A stretch of 64,000 nucleotides of DNA from Lignipirellula cremea (lineage in GTDB: Bacteria > Planctomycetota > Planctomycetia > Pirellulales > Pirellulaceae), in assembly GCF_007751035.1 (NCBI RefSeq), contig NZ_CP036433.1, forward strand, positions 4,693,001-4,757,000, read 5' to 3'. Below the pieces are notes generated by a model. The model ran no database searches and had not been told where the DNA came from. It saw nothing but the letters and a program-made list of their open reading frames with translations. The stretch's first letter is position 1, and every line of letters begins with the position of its first letter. Of the stretch, positions 6,668 through 17,107 are shown one piece after another. The position numbers and the translations under genes were made by a program.

Positions 6668-7981
6668 ATGCCGTCCCTGGGCCGTTTCTGGATTTTGCTG
6701 GCAGTCATTCTGGCTGGTGCGCTGGCGGTCCGGGTGGGCGGCGCCTGCTGGTGGCAGCAGCGTCTGGGACCGGAGAAGAAATTTGAGTTTCCCGACAGCG
6801 AATCCTACTGGGGGCTCGCCCAGGCGATTGCGGAGGGGAAACCGTTTGAATTGAGTGAACACCAGCAGGTGTTCCGCACGCCGGGTTACCCGATGTTGCT
6901 GGCTCCATTGTTCTGGATTGGCGGACCGGATATCGGCGTGATGCCGGCCCGCTTGCTGGGAGCTGTGCTGGGCGTGATGACGGTCGGTTTGATCGCCGGA
7001 CTGACGCGCAGGCTGTTTGGCGACACGGCGGCCCTGGCGGCGGCGGTGATTGCGGCCCTGTACCCGGGCGCGATTGGCATGAGCGTGTTCGTGCTAGCGG
7101 AGGCGGCATTCTGCCCTTTGATGATCCTGCAGCTCTGGCTCTGGGTGGCGGCGGCGGATCGTCCCGGCTGGAAGTCCGCGGCGGCCCTGGCGGCGTCGGC
7201 CGGTCTGGTGGCGGGTTTCGCCACGCTGGTGCGCCCTAGCTGGTTGCTGTTCACTCCGTTTACGGCGGTCGTGGGGTTTGTCTTTCTGCGGCAGCGAGGG
7301 CGGCATCTGGTGGTTTGCGGGGCGATGGCGGCCGGGCTATGCCTGGCGATGGCGCCGTGGTGGGTTCGCAACTATCGGGTGACGGGTCATTTTGTACCGA
7401 CGACCCTGCAGATGGGGGCGAGCCTTTACGATGGCCTGAACCTGCGGGCCGACGGCGGCAGCGACATGCGATTTGTGCCGGAGTTCAGCGCGGCCCAAAG
7501 GGCGGACGATGCGGCTGCGGGGCGATCGCGGGATGGCTTTGAGTATCGCCTGGATCGTCGTTTGCGGGATGCGGCCGTGGCGTGGGCCCGGGAGAATCCC
7601 GGCCAGGCGCTGGGACTGGCGGCGATCAAGGTCATTCGCATGTGGAACCTCTGGCCCAACTTCAACGACTTTCGCAGCTGGCCGATGCGGCTGGCGGTGA
7701 TGGCGGGTTACCTGCCGATCATGCTAGGCGCTGTGTGCGGCGTGATGGCTTTTTCCCGTCGAGGGTGGCCGATTGCGTTGTGCTGCATGCCGGCGTTTTA
7801 TTTTACCTGTCTGCACGTGGTGTTTGTGAGTTCGATCCGTTATCGCCAGCCGGCCGTGATGGCGTTGATTGTGATTGCCGCCGCGGGCTGGGTCGAGGTG
7901 ATCTGGCCGCGGATTGTGGGGCGCCGGAAGGATGCGGCAGAGCCGCCTGACTCGACGCCCGCTGCCGCCGCCTCGGGCTGA
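6668..7981 (+). CDS. GT-C (ArnT/PMT-like) membrane glycosyltransferase
   Basis: A 437-residue polytopic inner-membrane protein. After the first transmembrane helix (FWILLAVILAGALAVRVGG) comes the periplasmic loop with the expected acidic motif (EFPDSESYWGLAQAIAEGKP), then FRTPGYPMLLAP. This order is typical of the glycosyltransferase family 39/83, which moves sugars from polyprenyl-phosphate donors to lipid or protein acceptors. About ten further hydrophobic segments follow, with a soluble loop near residues 260-310. ATG 6668 is preferred over TTG 6656. The next gene starts 28 bp after its stop, so the two are probably co-transcribed. The sugar and acceptor cannot be told from the sequence. 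Confidence 0.8.
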   Translation: MPSLGRFWILLAVILAGALAVRVGGACWWQQRLGPEKKFEFPDSESYWGLAQAIAEGKPFELSEHQQVFRTPGYPMLLAPLFWIGGPDIGVMPARLLGAVLGVMTVGLIAGLTRRLFGDTAALAAAVIAALYPGAIGMSVFVLAEAAFCPLMILQLWLWVAAADRPGWKSAAALAASAGLVAGFATLVRPSWLLFTPFTAVVGFVFLRQRGRHLVVCGAMAAGLCLAMAPWWVRNYRVTGHFVPTTLQMGASLYDGLNLRADGGSDMRFVPEFSAAQRADDAAAGRSRDGFEYRLDRRLRDAAVAWARENPGQALGLAAIKVIRMWNLWPNFNDFRSWPMRLAVMAGYLPIMLGAVCGVMAFSRRGWPIALCCMPAFYFTCLHVVFVSSIRYRQPAVMALIVIAAAGWVEVIWPRIVGRRKDAAEPPDSTPAAAASG

Positions 7982-8009
7982 TCCGTATTTGACCGTCGCC
8001 TGGAATCGC

Positions 8010-11000
8010 ATGGACGCTGATTCGCCATCTCGCACTTTCTTCCAAACGCTGTCGCAGCGCGTGGGTACCTGTGTGCGCGGGTTGCTGAAGCTGACGGCGG
8101 TGCTGGCCGCGGTGGCGATGGTGGCCTATATCTACGCCCTGTCGCAGACCGATGAAGCGATCCGATCGCATCTGCAGAGCGAGCTCGATACGCACTACAC
8201 CCTGCAGGGTCTGCAGGTGACCGTCGCCAGCGCCAAGTTCTACAAAGGACGCGGGGTGGCGGTGCGGGGGGTTGTGCTGAAGGAGAGGTTCGGCGAACGG
8301 AAGGGACAAGAGATTGCCCGGTTTGACGAAGTCTATTTCGCCTGTGACGCTTCGCTGGAGCGCTTCATCACGGACCCGCCGCCGCTTTTGGGGACGTCGG
8401 TCCGCGGCATGAGGATCCGGGCCGAACTGGCGGCCGACGGCAGCGTTAACGCGGCCCGTCTTTTCCCCTTGCCCAATCTCAGGCCGGACAGCAATGACCA
8501 TCCGCCGGTCAAGATTGAAGACGCCGTTCTGGAGATCGTCGACACTTCGCTTTGTCCGCCGCGCATGTTGACGGTGCGAAACATCGAGGCGCGGATTGCG
8601 GCGGAGTGCATCCCTGGCGGCGATCCGGCGAATCCGCGGTTCCGGTACCAGATTAAAGGCTCCGCCGCCGGCGACTTTGTCCAGACCGTGCAGGTGGAAG
8701 GAACGATCGAGCCGGATTCACGCGCCTGGAAGCTGCAGGGCTTCGCCCAGCGACTGGTGCTGGGGGATGAGCTTTACGAGCACGCGCCGCAAAAACTGAC
8801 CGACGCTTTGGCCGTGCTGAAACCGTTGCGCGGCGAGCTGGATCTCAACTTCGCTGTTTCCGGGCAGTTGCCCGATCCGGCCGCTCCGCCGAGCTCCCAT
8901 GCGCCCGCTGCTTCCTCGCCGGCTGGATTTCCCCTGGGCAAGCTGGGGAGGATCGTCTTCCAAGTTGACGGCGATTTGACGAAGGCCCAGGTGCATCACT
9001 CGCGGCTGCCGTATCCCTTGACGAATCTGACGGCCGGCTTGCATCTGGATAACCAGGGACTGAAGATCAAAAACCTGAGCGCCCGCAGCGGCCTGGGCTT
9101 GCTGGAGTTGTCGGGCGAGCGCGTCGGCTGGGCCGAATCCAGTCCTCTGCAGCTGACGGGCCGGGTGCAGCGGCTGTCGCTGGACGAGCAACTCACGCAG
9201 GCCTTGCCGCCGGAACTGCTGGATGTCTGGCATAGTTACGCGCCGGCGGGGGTCGCGAATGTCGATTTCTCAATCCAGTCCCGCGGGGGTGAGTGGACGC
9301 CCAATCTGCTGGTTGAGCTGGTCGATGTTTCTTTTGCCTATTTCCGCTTTCCCTATCGGGTCACCAACGCGGCTGGCAAGGTGCGATTGACGGGCGACCG
9401 TTTGACGATCGCCGTACGCGGCCTGGCGGGCGGCCAACTGGTGCGGATCGATGGCGATTTTCTCAACCCCGGCCCGGATTTTACCGGTCGGCTGCAGGTG
9501 GAGCTGGAAGGCGCCGCTCCGCTGGATGAAGCGATTATTGCGAATCTTGACGCCGGTCCGCGAGCGCTGGTTCGGCGGCTGAGTCCCCGCGGCATGATTA
9601 CCGTCTCGGGCGAGTTCGGACGGAACGAGCCGAATGAAGAATCGCAGTACAAACGCCTGACGCTGGGGCTGCAGGACTGCTCGATCAGGTTCGACGGGTT
9701 TCCTTATCCGATTGAAGGGATCACGGGAACGGTCGAGGTCGACAATGATCGCGTCATCCTGAAACAGCTGCAGGGAAGGAACGATAGCGCATTTATTGTC
9801 TGCAACGGTCAGTGGGAGCCGGGTGACGACGGCGGATTGCAGCTGGCGATTGCGGCGACCGATGTGCCGCTGGACGATGACTTGCGGCTGGCGCTTACTC
9901 CCGAAGCCCGCCAGGCCTGGTCGGATTTGCGCGCGCGGGGCACGCTGGATCACCTGCAGGTCGATGTCTCGCTGAAAAGCGGCGATGAGAAGGGCGTGCA
10001 GCTGAAAGTGCGCGGCCAGAAATGGAAACGACCCGAAGGCGCTTTGGCCGATTCCATCTCCATGGAGCCGACCTGGCTGCCCTACCGTCTGGACTCAGTG
10101 ACAGGCGTTGTCACTGTCGACAACGGCGTGGTGACCCTGGAGAAATTCGCCGCACAGCATGAAGACGCCACCGCTTCGCTCAACGCACGTTCCTTGCCGC
10201 TGCCCGACGGCGGCCGGCGCCTGGAAGTGGACTCGCTGATTATTGATCGTCTGCCGGTCGATCATGAACTGCTCACCGCGATGCCGGAAAACCTGGGGGC
10301 CGCCCTTGGCCAGCTGCAGATCCAGGGGGCGCTCGGCGTCCGCGGTTCCTTGCGGCTGGATACGCCGGGCCAGGAAGGCGGCGGCGCCCGCAGTTCCTGG
10401 GACCTGACATTGGGACTGGAGAACGGTTCCCTCACTTGCGGCGAATCGTTTGAGCACATCCACGGCGGGGCGAAACTGGTCGGGGCCCAGATCGATGGCC
10501 AGGTGCAATGCCGCGGCGAGCTGGGGATCGATTCGCTCATCTACCGCGATATGCAACTGACCCAGGTGAACGGTCCGCTCTGGATCGATAATGGTCGCAT
10601 CCTGTTCGGCGCCTGGGCCGAACCCGCCAACCAGGCCAGGGCTCCGCGTCGCGTGCAGGCGCAATTCAGCGGCGGACAACTGGCCGGCGACGGCCAGGTG
10701 CTGCTGACGCCGGAACGTCCCTTTACCATGAACCTGCAGTTATCCGACGCCGATCTGGCGACGATTGCCCTGGAGGTCGGCCGCCCGCGACAGATGTCGG
10801 GTCAGATGTTTGCGGCGCTCGAGCTGAACGGCAACCATCTGGGGGCGCCGTCGCTTCGCGGCCGCGGCGCGTTTCGTCTGCGGGACGCCAATATTTATGA
10901 ACTGCCGGTGGTGCTGGCCCTGCTGAAACTGCTGCGGATCCGCGAACCGGACCAGACGGCGTTTGACACGGGCGACGTCGATTTTCAGATCGAAGGCGAG

Positions 11001-11345
11001 CATTTGTACTTCTCGCGGATAAACTTCTCGGGCGATGCGATCACGCTCAAAGGGAACGGCGAGATGAACCTGCGGCGCGAGATCAACATGAACTTTTACA
11101 CCATGGTTGGGCGCGACGATGTCTGGGTCCCCGTCATCAGCCCCGCACTGGGTCTGGCCAGCCAGCAACTGCTGCTGATCACGGCGACCGGCACGCTCGA
11201 CAATCCGATCGTCAAGCGGAAAGCGTTCCCCGGCCTGGAGGAAACGCTCAAAGAAATCTTTGCCGAAGACGGTGGTCTGCGGCCGTTGCCGCCGCTGAAG
11301 TCGGCGGAACGGATGTTGCCCCAGCTGCCGTTCTTCAATCGGTAG
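8010..11345 (+). CDS. Large AsmA-like envelope protein
   Basis: 1111 residues from ATG 8010; the frame is open further upstream but that part overlaps the previous gene and is not protein-like. A basic N-terminus and one membrane anchor (about residues 23-44, LLKLTAVLAAVAMVAYIYAL) are followed by long, repetitive beta-rich sequence in which the pattern 'L..V.G...v..g.v.l..l.g....' recurs. It closes with GDVDFQIEGEHLYFSRINFS and LKGNGEMNLRREINMNFYTM, the C-terminal pattern of AsmA/TamB-like proteins. These bridge the inner and outer membranes and carry lipids or help outer-membrane assembly. The 3' end overlaps the convergent P1 peptidase by 11 bp. Confidence 0.7.
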   Translation: MDADSPSRTFFQTLSQRVGTCVRGLLKLTAVLAAVAMVAYIYALSQTDEAIRSHLQSELDTHYTLQGLQVTVASAKFYKGRGVAVRGVVLKERFGERKGQEIARFDEVYFACDASLERFITDPPPLLGTSVRGMRIRAELAADGSVNAARLFPLPNLRPDSNDHPPVKIEDAVLEIVDTSLCPPRMLTVRNIEARIAAECIPGGDPANPRFRYQIKGSAAGDFVQTVQVEGTIEPDSRAWKLQGFAQRLVLGDELYEHAPQKLTDALAVLKPLRGELDLNFAVSGQLPDPAAPPSSHAPAASSPAGFPLGKLGRIVFQVDGDLTKAQVHHSRLPYPLTNLTAGLHLDNQGLKIKNLSARSGLGLLELSGERVGWAESSPLQLTGRVQRLSLDEQLTQALPPELLDVWHSYAPAGVANVDFSIQSRGGEWTPNLLVELVDVSFAYFRFPYRVTNAAGKVRLTGDRLTIAVRGLAGGQLVRIDGDFLNPGPDFTGRLQVELEGAAPLDEAIIANLDAGPRALVRRLSPRGMITVSGEFGRNEPNEESQYKRLTLGLQDCSIRFDGFPYPIEGITGTVEVDNDRVILKQLQGRNDSAFIVCNGQWEPGDDGGLQLAIAATDVPLDDDLRLALTPEARQAWSDLRARGTLDHLQVDVSLKSGDEKGVQLKVRGQKWKRPEGALADSISMEPTWLPYRLDSVTGVVTVDNGVVTLEKFAAQHEDATASLNARSLPLPDGGRRLEVDSLIIDRLPVDHELLTAMPENLGAALGQLQIQGALGVRGSLRLDTPGQEGGGARSSWDLTLGLENGSLTCGESFEHIHGGAKLVGAQIDGQVQCRGELGIDSLIYRDMQLTQVNGPLWIDNGRILFGAWAEPANQARAPRRVQAQFSGGQLAGDGQVLLTPERPFTMNLQLSDADLATIALEVGRPRQMSGQMFAALELNGNHLGAPSLRGRGAFRLRDANIYELPVVLALLKLLRIREPDQTAFDTGDVDFQIEGEHLYFSRINFSGDAITLKGNGEMNLRREINMNFYTMVGRDDVWVPVISPALGLASQQLLLITATGTLDNPIVKRKAFPGLEETLKEIFAEDGGLRPLPPLKSAERMLPQLPFFNR

Positions 11346-12525
11346 GCCGCAGGCGGTTGTATTTGCGGAGAATCGCCTGCAGCCGGTCGTGCGGCAGGGC
11401 GTAGGTTTTGTTGCCGTTGACGCCGGCCATCGTTTCCGCAGCGATCAGCGAGTTGACGATCGCCTCTTCCACCGCCTCGACGGTCGCCGTGAACAGCGGG
11501 CTCATGCGAGCGTTGGGCAGCATGGTGAGTTCGACTTCGCCGTCGCTTTCGACCACGCCTGGGTTGGCGGTGGAGAACGCTAGGAACAGGTCGCCCGAGG
11601 TATGTTCCGCGACGCCGCCATTACGAGCCAGGCCGAGTGCGGCTCGTTTTACCACGCGGCGAAGCTGATGCGGCAGCAGCGGTGCGTCGGTCGCCACGAT
11701 GATGATAATCGAGTTGCCGTCGCCGGGCGGTTTCGTCTGAACGTCGCCCAGTTCGGGCATCAGGTCGGGGATTTCCCTGCCGACCGGCACACCGGCGATG
11801 CGCAGCTGATCGCGCTGGCCGTAGTTCGCCTGGACCAGCACGCCGACCATGTAGCCGCCGTCTTCCTTGGTCAGGCGTCGACTGGAAGTACCGATGCCCC
11901 CTTTGAAACGATGCACGCGCATCCCGGTGCCGCCGCCCACATTCCCTTCGGCGACCGGTCCTGATTTGGCGTTGTCGAGCGCCTGGAAAGCGTGCTCTTT
12001 AGTGACATGAAAACCGTTGATATCGTTCAAGAATCCGTCGTAGGTTTCCGCCACGACGGGCAGCGCCCATTCGATTTTGGGATCGCGTTTGACGAGCCAT
12101 TCAATCACGGCATCGCGGACCACGCCGACGCTATGGGTGTTGGTGATCATGACGGGACCATCGAGGGCGCCGGCTTCGTCGATCCAGGCGACGCCTGTCA
12201 TTTCGCCGTTGCCATTGAGCGAGAAACCTCCCGCAAAGCAGCCCGCCCGCGAGTTCTTCCCCCGCGGCAGGATCGCGGTGACGCCCGTCCGCACGGGTCC
12301 CTGCCCAACGACCAGCGGCCCGTCGCCCTGGATTAACGTGACATGGCCAACCTCCACTCCGGGCACATCGGTGATGGCGTTCAGTGGCCCCGGCACGCCG
12401 TCGAACGGCACGCCCAGATCCCTGGCCCTGGGCTTTGGTTCCGCAGACGACGCAGGAGCAACCGGCATGGCAAGAGTTCCTGTCAACAGAAGCAGTAGCA
12501 GCCAGCAACGCAGGGCGAAACGCAT
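11335..12525 (-). CDS. P1 (DmpA/S58) family autoprocessing aminopeptidase
   Basis: 396 residues from ATG 12525, preferred over TTG 12540. A signal peptide (MRFALRCWLLLLLLTGTLAM...) is followed by DLGVPFDGVPGPLNAITDVP and GVEVGHVTL, the family start. GPVMITNTHSVGVVRDAV and GGGTGMRVHRFKGGIGTSSR follow. The GIGTSS segment (about residues 211-215) holds the site where DmpA-type enzymes cut themselves into alpha and beta chains and expose the N-terminal nucleophile. They hydrolyse N-terminal residues from small peptides or D-peptides and amides. The signal peptide places it outside the cytoplasm. It lies 121 bp after purN on the same strand. Confidence 0.9.
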   Translation of the reverse strand: MRFALRCWLLLLLLTGTLAMPVAPASSAEPKPRARDLGVPFDGVPGPLNAITDVPGVEVGHVTLIQGDGPLVVGQGPVRTGVTAILPRGKNSRAGCFAGGFSLNGNGEMTGVAWIDEAGALDGPVMITNTHSVGVVRDAVIEWLVKRDPKIEWALPVVAETYDGFLNDINGFHVTKEHAFQALDNAKSGPVAEGNVGGGTGMRVHRFKGGIGTSSRRLTKEDGGYMVGVLVQANYGQRDQLRIAGVPVGREIPDLMPELGDVQTKPPGDGNSIIIIVATDAPLLPHQLRRVVKRAALGLARNGGVAEHTSGDLFLAFSTANPGVVESDGEVELTMLPNARMSPLFTATVEAVEEAIVNSLIAAETMAGVNGNKTYALPHDRLQAILRKYNRLRPTD

Positions 12526-12646
12526 GAGGTCGGTTCCCAAAAGGCATGAAGGCAGTCACGCGAGCTGGGTTCACCGTAAGACGGACGCAGAGGCCCGTCA
12601 AGTTTTGTCGTTTCGAAAGAAGACGATCGCGCTCACGCAGCGATCT

Positions 12647-13273
12647 CTAACCCTCGGCGCCGAGGACGCGGACGCGGCGGCCGACGATCTGCAGTCGGCC
12701 GGCGGCAAAGAGGTTAATCGCCCTGGGATATGCTTCGCATTCCAGCTGGAACACGCGCTCCGCCAGGCGGGCCGGCGTGTCGTCGAACAGGACGGGCGCC
12801 GCCTCCTGCAGGATGATCGGCCCGTTGTCGTAGATGTTGTCGACAAAGTGGACGGTGCAGCCTGACAGCTTGACGCCCTGGTCGATCACGGCCTGGTGCA
12901 CCTTTTCGCCGTAAAAGCCATGGCCGCAAAAGCCAGGGATCAGGGACGGATGGATGTTCATCACCCGGCCCGCAAAGTCATCGGGAACCGGCGCGCGTTT
13001 GAGAAAGCCGCCCATCGCGGCCAGATCAACGCCGGCCGTGCGACAGGCGTCGAAAACACGTTCGCCAAAGGCATCGTCGTTGGCGAAAGCCTTCCGTTCG
13101 ATGACCAGGGACGGCACGCCAGCGGCTGCCGCGTACTGCAGCCCGCGGGCGGAAGGCTTGCTGGAGATCACCAGGCTGATGCGGGCGGCCAGCTGACCGA
13201 CGGCCGCTTTGTCCAGCAAGTTCTTCAGCGTGGTGCCGCCGCCGGAGATCAGCACTGCGAGAGAAATAGTCAT
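12647..13273 (-). CDS. purN: Phosphoribosylglycinamide formyltransferase
   Basis: 208 residues, the normal length for PurN. It transfers a formyl group from 10-formyl-THF to GAR in de novo purine synthesis. VLISGGGTTLKNLL (residues 8-20) binds the phosphate. The catalytic trio is visible as N106 and H108 in NIHPSLIPGF and D145 in VHFVDNIYDNGP. It starts 35 bp after the ileS stop on the same strand and is probably co-transcribed with it. Confidence 0.92.
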   Translation of the reverse strand: MTISLAVLISGGGTTLKNLLDKAAVGQLAARISLVISSKPSARGLQYAAAAGVPSLVIERKAFANDDAFGERVFDACRTAGVDLAAMGGFLKRAPVPDDFAGRVMNIHPSLIPGFCGHGFYGEKVHQAVIDQGVKLSGCTVHFVDNIYDNGPIILQEAAPVLFDDTPARLAERVFQLECEAYPRAINLFAAGRLQIVGRRVRVLGAEG

Positions 13274-13308
13274 GAAGTCGGTGTCGGCAAGGAAGAACGG
13301 GGAGCCGC

Positions 13309-16300
13309 TTAACGGTCGAGCCGCTTCACGTACAGGTCCAGGGCGCAGTCGCCCAGTTCACGCGTGGCGGGCGTGGCGTCGTCGATCGGGTCGAAGGTCA
13401 GCGTTTCCGCCAGCGTTTCCCTCTGCAGATACTCGGCGTTGGCGACGAGCGCGGCCCGCAGTTCTTCGCTGCTGGTGACCACCGCCAGGGCGATGCGGTC
13501 GTCCATCTGCAGGTCGAGCTCTTTGCGCAGATCCTGCACCATGCGATTTACGTCGCGGGCCTGTCCTTCGCTGATCAGATCGGGCGTGAGTTCGATTGAC
13601 AGCACGACCACGCAGTTTTTCCCCTGCGAGGCAGCCCAGCCAGGCTTGGCCTGCAGGCGGATTTCAATCTCGGCGGTTGTCAGGGCGATGGTTTCGTCGC
13701 CAACGGTCAGCAGGATCTGGCCCGTCGAAGCCATCTCGTGGTACATGGCGTCGCCGTCGCCCTGGGCCAGCGCCTTTTTGACGCCCGGCATCAATTTGCC
13801 AACGCGCGGTCCAAGTGCTTTGAAGTTGGGGACGACCTGGTAGGTGATGTACTTGTCGGCCTGGTCGGTGCACTCGACCAGCTTGACGTTCACCTCTTCG
13901 GCGATCAGCTGGGCGTGTTTTTCGATCTGTTGCCGCTGGGAGGCGTCGTTCAGAACGACCTCCGCCTTGGACAGCGGCTGGCGGACTTTGAGGACGTTCT
14001 CTTTGCGGACGTTATGACACAAGGAGACCACTTCGCGGATCAGTCGCATTTCGTTCGACAGGTCGTCGTCGATGTCGCTTTCGACCGGCGTGGGGTAGTC
14101 GCACAGATGCACGCTTTGCAGCACACGGTCGCCAAACATTCCGGCCAGGTTTTGCCATAGCGTTTCGGCCAGGAAGGGCGTGAACGGAGCGATCGCCTTG
14201 GCCAGCGTGACCAGGCACTCGTACAGGGTCCAGTGCGCGTCGAGCTTGGCGGCGGAGTCTTTTTCGCTGCTCCAGAAACGGGGACGACTGCGCCGCAGCC
14301 ACCAGTTGCTGAGCGTGTCGCCGAACTCGTTCAAGGCGCCGGCGGCGGTGTAGTTGTCGTAGGCGTCCATCCGGTCGACGACGGTACGCAGGGTGCGATG
14401 CAGTTCGCTCAGCACCCAGCGATCCAGTTCCGAGCGCTGGGCCGCGGGGCGGTAGCCTTCGCCCTGGGCCAGTTCGTCGGCTGTCAGCTGTTCGACGTGA
14501 CCGGTGATCAGCTGGCTGGGATCGAAGCCGTCGATGTTGGCGTATTCGACAAAGAACCGATAGACGTTCCACATTCGCAGCAGGAACTCAGGGATGCTGT
14601 CCTTGATCGCCCGTTCCGCATAGATGATGGAACTCCACGGCGCCTGGTTGGCAAAGAAATACCACCGCAGCGCGTCGGCTCCGTAGGCGTCAAAAATCTC
14701 TTGCGGCGCGCGGTAGTTGCGGAGCCGCTTGGACATTTTGCCGATCTTTTTCGTGATCGGTTCTTCCCCCTTGGCCCGAGCGTCTTCATCGGACAGGAAC
14801 ACGGCGCCGGACTTGTCTTCCCACCATTCGGCCAGCATCAGGCCGAGCACAATGCAGGTGCGGAACGGATGCGGGAAGTCTCGCACGGCCGGGGCGTCGC
14901 TGGACTGTTTGTCGCCAAAGAGCATGGTGCTGATGGCCAGCTGGCTGTAGAACCAGCCGCGGGTCTGATCGATCGCTTCGCTGATGAAGTCGGCCGGAAA
15001 CTGCTCTTCAAACTTCTCTTCTCCCTGGTGCGGGTAACCCCACTGGGCGAACGGCATGGCGCCGGAGTCGTACCAGCAGTCGATCACCTCGGTCACCCGT
15101 TGCATCCGGGCGCCGGGGGCGAAGGGCGAGTCGTACGTGACGGCATCGATGTACGGTTTGTGCACGCGGAGATCGTCGCACAGCTCGGGTTTGGCGGCCT
15201 TTGCCTGGTCCCAGACATCGGTTCCCTTGATGCCCGGTTTAGCGAGCAGATCGTCGTAGTTGGCGACTGCTTCCATCTGGCCCGTTTCCTGGCAGACCCA
15301 GATCGGCAGCGGCGTGCCCCAGTAGCGTTCCCGCGACAGGGCCCAGTCGACGTTGGATTCCAGGAAGTTGCCGAAGCGGCCGTCGCGAATGTGGGGCGGC
15401 AGCCAGTTGATCTCCTGGTTGTTCTCCTGCATCCGGTCTTTGAAGTCGGTCGTGCGGATGAACCAGCTGCGGCGGGGGTACTGGATCAGCGGGTCTTCCG
15501 GCGCCCTGGGGCAGAACGGGTAGTCGTGCAGGTACTGGTCCAGGTGGAACAGCACGCCCCGTTCGCGCAGCTCGCGGCTGATGTCTTTATCGGCCTCTTT
15601 GACCCAGCGGCCCTGGTAGTCGGGCGCTTCGGCCGTGAACTTCCCATCGGGGCCGACCGCACAGAGCAGATCGGGGCCCTGGTCGCCCACAAAACGCTCT
15701 CGCTCCTGCTGCAGGACTTCGTAGTCGACCTCGCCAAAGGCCGGCGCCTGGTGCACCACGCCGGAGCCGCTATCGGTGGTGACAAAGTCGGCGGCGACCA
15801 CGCGCCAGTACAGCGACTGCTGGCCGCCTGCGACCAGTTCGCCCTGGGTGTCGGCCAGCGTTTTGGCGTAGTAGTCAAACGGCGGCTGGTATCGGCGGCC
15901 GATCAGCTCGGAGCCGGGCAGCGTGGACTCGGCGACGAACTCTCGTTTTGCTTTGCCGGCGACCGTTTCCACGAGCGCGCTGGCCAGGACAAAGCGTTCG
16001 CCCGATTCGGCGTCGCGAGCGATGGTGTATTCCAGGTCGGGATGCACGGCGGCGAACTGGTTGCTGGGCAGCGTCCAGGGAGTGGTCGTCCAGACGAGCA
16101 GCGACATCGGCAGGTCGCCCTTTTCCAGCTGGCCGCTGGCATCGAGCAGGGGGAAGCGGACGAACACGCTGGGATCGGCCGTTTCGCGATAGCCTTCGCC
16201 GACTTCGCCGCTGGACAGAGCGGTGCCGCCCTGGGCCCACCACCAAACGATCTTGTGTCCCTGGTAGAGCAGCCCGCGGTCGAACAGATTCTTGAGCGAC

Positions 16301-16782
16301 CACCAGACGCTTTCCACGTACGACTGATGATAGGTGACGTAAGCCTCTTCGAGTTTGAGCCAGAAACCGATCCGCTCCGTCAGTCGCTCCCACTCCTGCA
16401 TGTACCGCCAGACGCTTTCCTGGCACTTATGGATAAACGGCTCCACGCCGTAGGCTTCGATCTCTTCTTTGGAGTGGATGCCCAGTTCTTTGCAGACTTC
16501 GACCTCGACCGGCAGGCCGTGCGTATCCCAGCCGGCTTTCCGTTCGCACAGATAGCCCCGCATGGTGCGGTATCGCGGGAAGATATCCTTGATGGCCCGG
16601 GTCAGGCAGTGGCCCGGATGCGGCATGCCGTTGGCGGTCGGCGGACCTTCGTAGAAAACGAACCGGGGGGACGAAGCCCTGCGGGCGAGCGTTTTCTCGT
16701 AGACGGACTCTTCTTTCCAGAACGCGAGGATCTGCTCTTCGAGTTGCGGGAATTGGGGATTCGAAGGAACCGGATCAAACAT
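13309..16782 (-). CDS. ileS: Isoleucyl-tRNA synthetase, eukaryote-like (type 2)
   Basis: 1157 residues. It charges tRNA-Ile. The class I signature appears as GMPHPGHCL (HPGH at 55-58) and the second as [12 protein letters not shown] near residue 680. KMSKR, together with the [12 protein letters not shown] start and a long C-terminal part without the zinc-finger Cys cluster of standard bacterial IleRS, places it in the type 2 group. That group is shared with eukaryotes and is generally mupirocin-insensitive. The editing domain lies between ([20 protein letters not shown]). The start [10 protein letters not shown] at ATG 16782 fits the family. It is first in an ileS-purN run. Confidence 0.93.
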   Translation of the reverse strand: MFDPVPSNPQFPQLEEQILAFWKEESVYEKTLARRASSPRFVFYEGPPTANGMPHPGHCLTRAIKDIFPRYRTMRGYLCERKAGWDTHGLPVEVEVCKELGIHSKEEIEAYGVEPFIHKCQESVWRYMQEWERLTERIGFWLKLEEAYVTYHQSYVESVWWSLKNLFDRGLLYQGHKIVWWWAQGGTALSSGEVGEGYRETADPSVFVRFPLLDASGQLEKGDLPMSLLVWTTTPWTLPSNQFAAVHPDLEYTIARDAESGERFVLASALVETVAGKAKREFVAESTLPGSELIGRRYQPPFDYYAKTLADTQGELVAGGQQSLYWRVVAADFVTTDSGSGVVHQAPAFGEVDYEVLQQERERFVGDQGPDLLCAVGPDGKFTAEAPDYQGRWVKEADKDISRELRERGVLFHLDQYLHDYPFCPRAPEDPLIQYPRRSWFIRTTDFKDRMQENNQEINWLPPHIRDGRFGNFLESNVDWALSRERYWGTPLPIWVCQETGQMEAVANYDDLLAKPGIKGTDVWDQAKAAKPELCDDLRVHKPYIDAVTYDSPFAPGARMQRVTEVIDCWYDSGAMPFAQWGYPHQGEEKFEEQFPADFISEAIDQTRGWFYSQLAISTMLFGDKQSSDAPAVRDFPHPFRTCIVLGLMLAEWWEDKSGAVFLSDEDARAKGEEPITKKIGKMSKRLRNYRAPQEIFDAYGADALRWYFFANQAPWSSIIYAERAIKDSIPEFLLRMWNVYRFFVEYANIDGFDPSQLITGHVEQLTADELAQGEGYRPAAQRSELDRWVLSELHRTLRTVVDRMDAYDNYTAAGALNEFGDTLSNWWLRRSRPRFWSSEKDSAAKLDAHWTLYECLVTLAKAIAPFTPFLAETLWQNLAGMFGDRVLQSVHLCDYPTPVESDIDDDLSNEMRLIREVVSLCHNVRKENVLKVRQPLSKAEVVLNDASQRQQIEKHAQLIAEEVNVKLVECTDQADKYITYQVVPNFKALGPRVGKLMPGVKKALAQGDGDAMYHEMASTGQILLTVGDETIALTTAEIEIRLQAKPGWAASQGKNCVVVLSIELTPDLISEGQARDVNRMVQDLRKELDLQMDDRIALAVVTSSEELRAALVANAEYLQRETLAETLTFDPIDDATPATRELGDCALDLYVKRLDR

Positions 16783-16843
16783 AGAAGCAGTCGCTGCAGA
16801 CTAATCGGAAGGCGGATCGAAGGTGCGTGATTCGCCATGGACT

Positions 16844-16871
16844 CAAAAAAACAGACGGCCAAGCGGCCCGT
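16844..16871 (-). terminator. Likely terminator upstream of ileS
   Basis: On the minus strand, the hairpin ACGGGCCGCTTGGCCGT is followed by a short spacer and seven T residues (16850-16844). It would end transcripts coming from the acidic-protein gene before ileS. A second inverted repeat, CGTCGTCCT / AGGACGACG, lies at 16934-16970. Confidence 0.55.
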
Positions 16872-17107
16872 TGCGCCGGATCTCGCATTACCCTGAAAAA
16901 TCCGTGGGGACGTCGCCTGGATTACTGAAGGACCGTCGTCCTTCTGCGCCTGCTGGCTCACAGGACGACGACTCCCAATTTGGTAGTCATTCCCTGCGCG
17001 TCCCAATGGGCTCCGAGGGAAAGAGGGGCAGGCCTTGCACCCAGGGTTCCCGATTTACTCCCGCCATGCTGACAACGATTCCGCCGCCCTGGCGGGCAGT
17101 GCCGGGG

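Noticed and set aside
7914-8009. Upstream extension of the AsmA-like protein
   Set aside because: It overlaps the glycosyltransferase gene by 68 bp and is Arg/Pro-rich shadow sequence; ATG 8010 precedes a plausible membrane anchor.
11335-11345. 11-bp overlap of convergent AsmA-like and P1 peptidase genes as a special regulatory site
   Set aside because: Short convergent overlaps are common in compact genomes; no extra structure is visible.
14233-16830. An 865-codon open frame on the plus strand opposite ileS
   Set aside because: It mirrors the codon pattern of a high-GC gene on the other strand; ileS itself is unmistakable and the mirror frame shows no domain.
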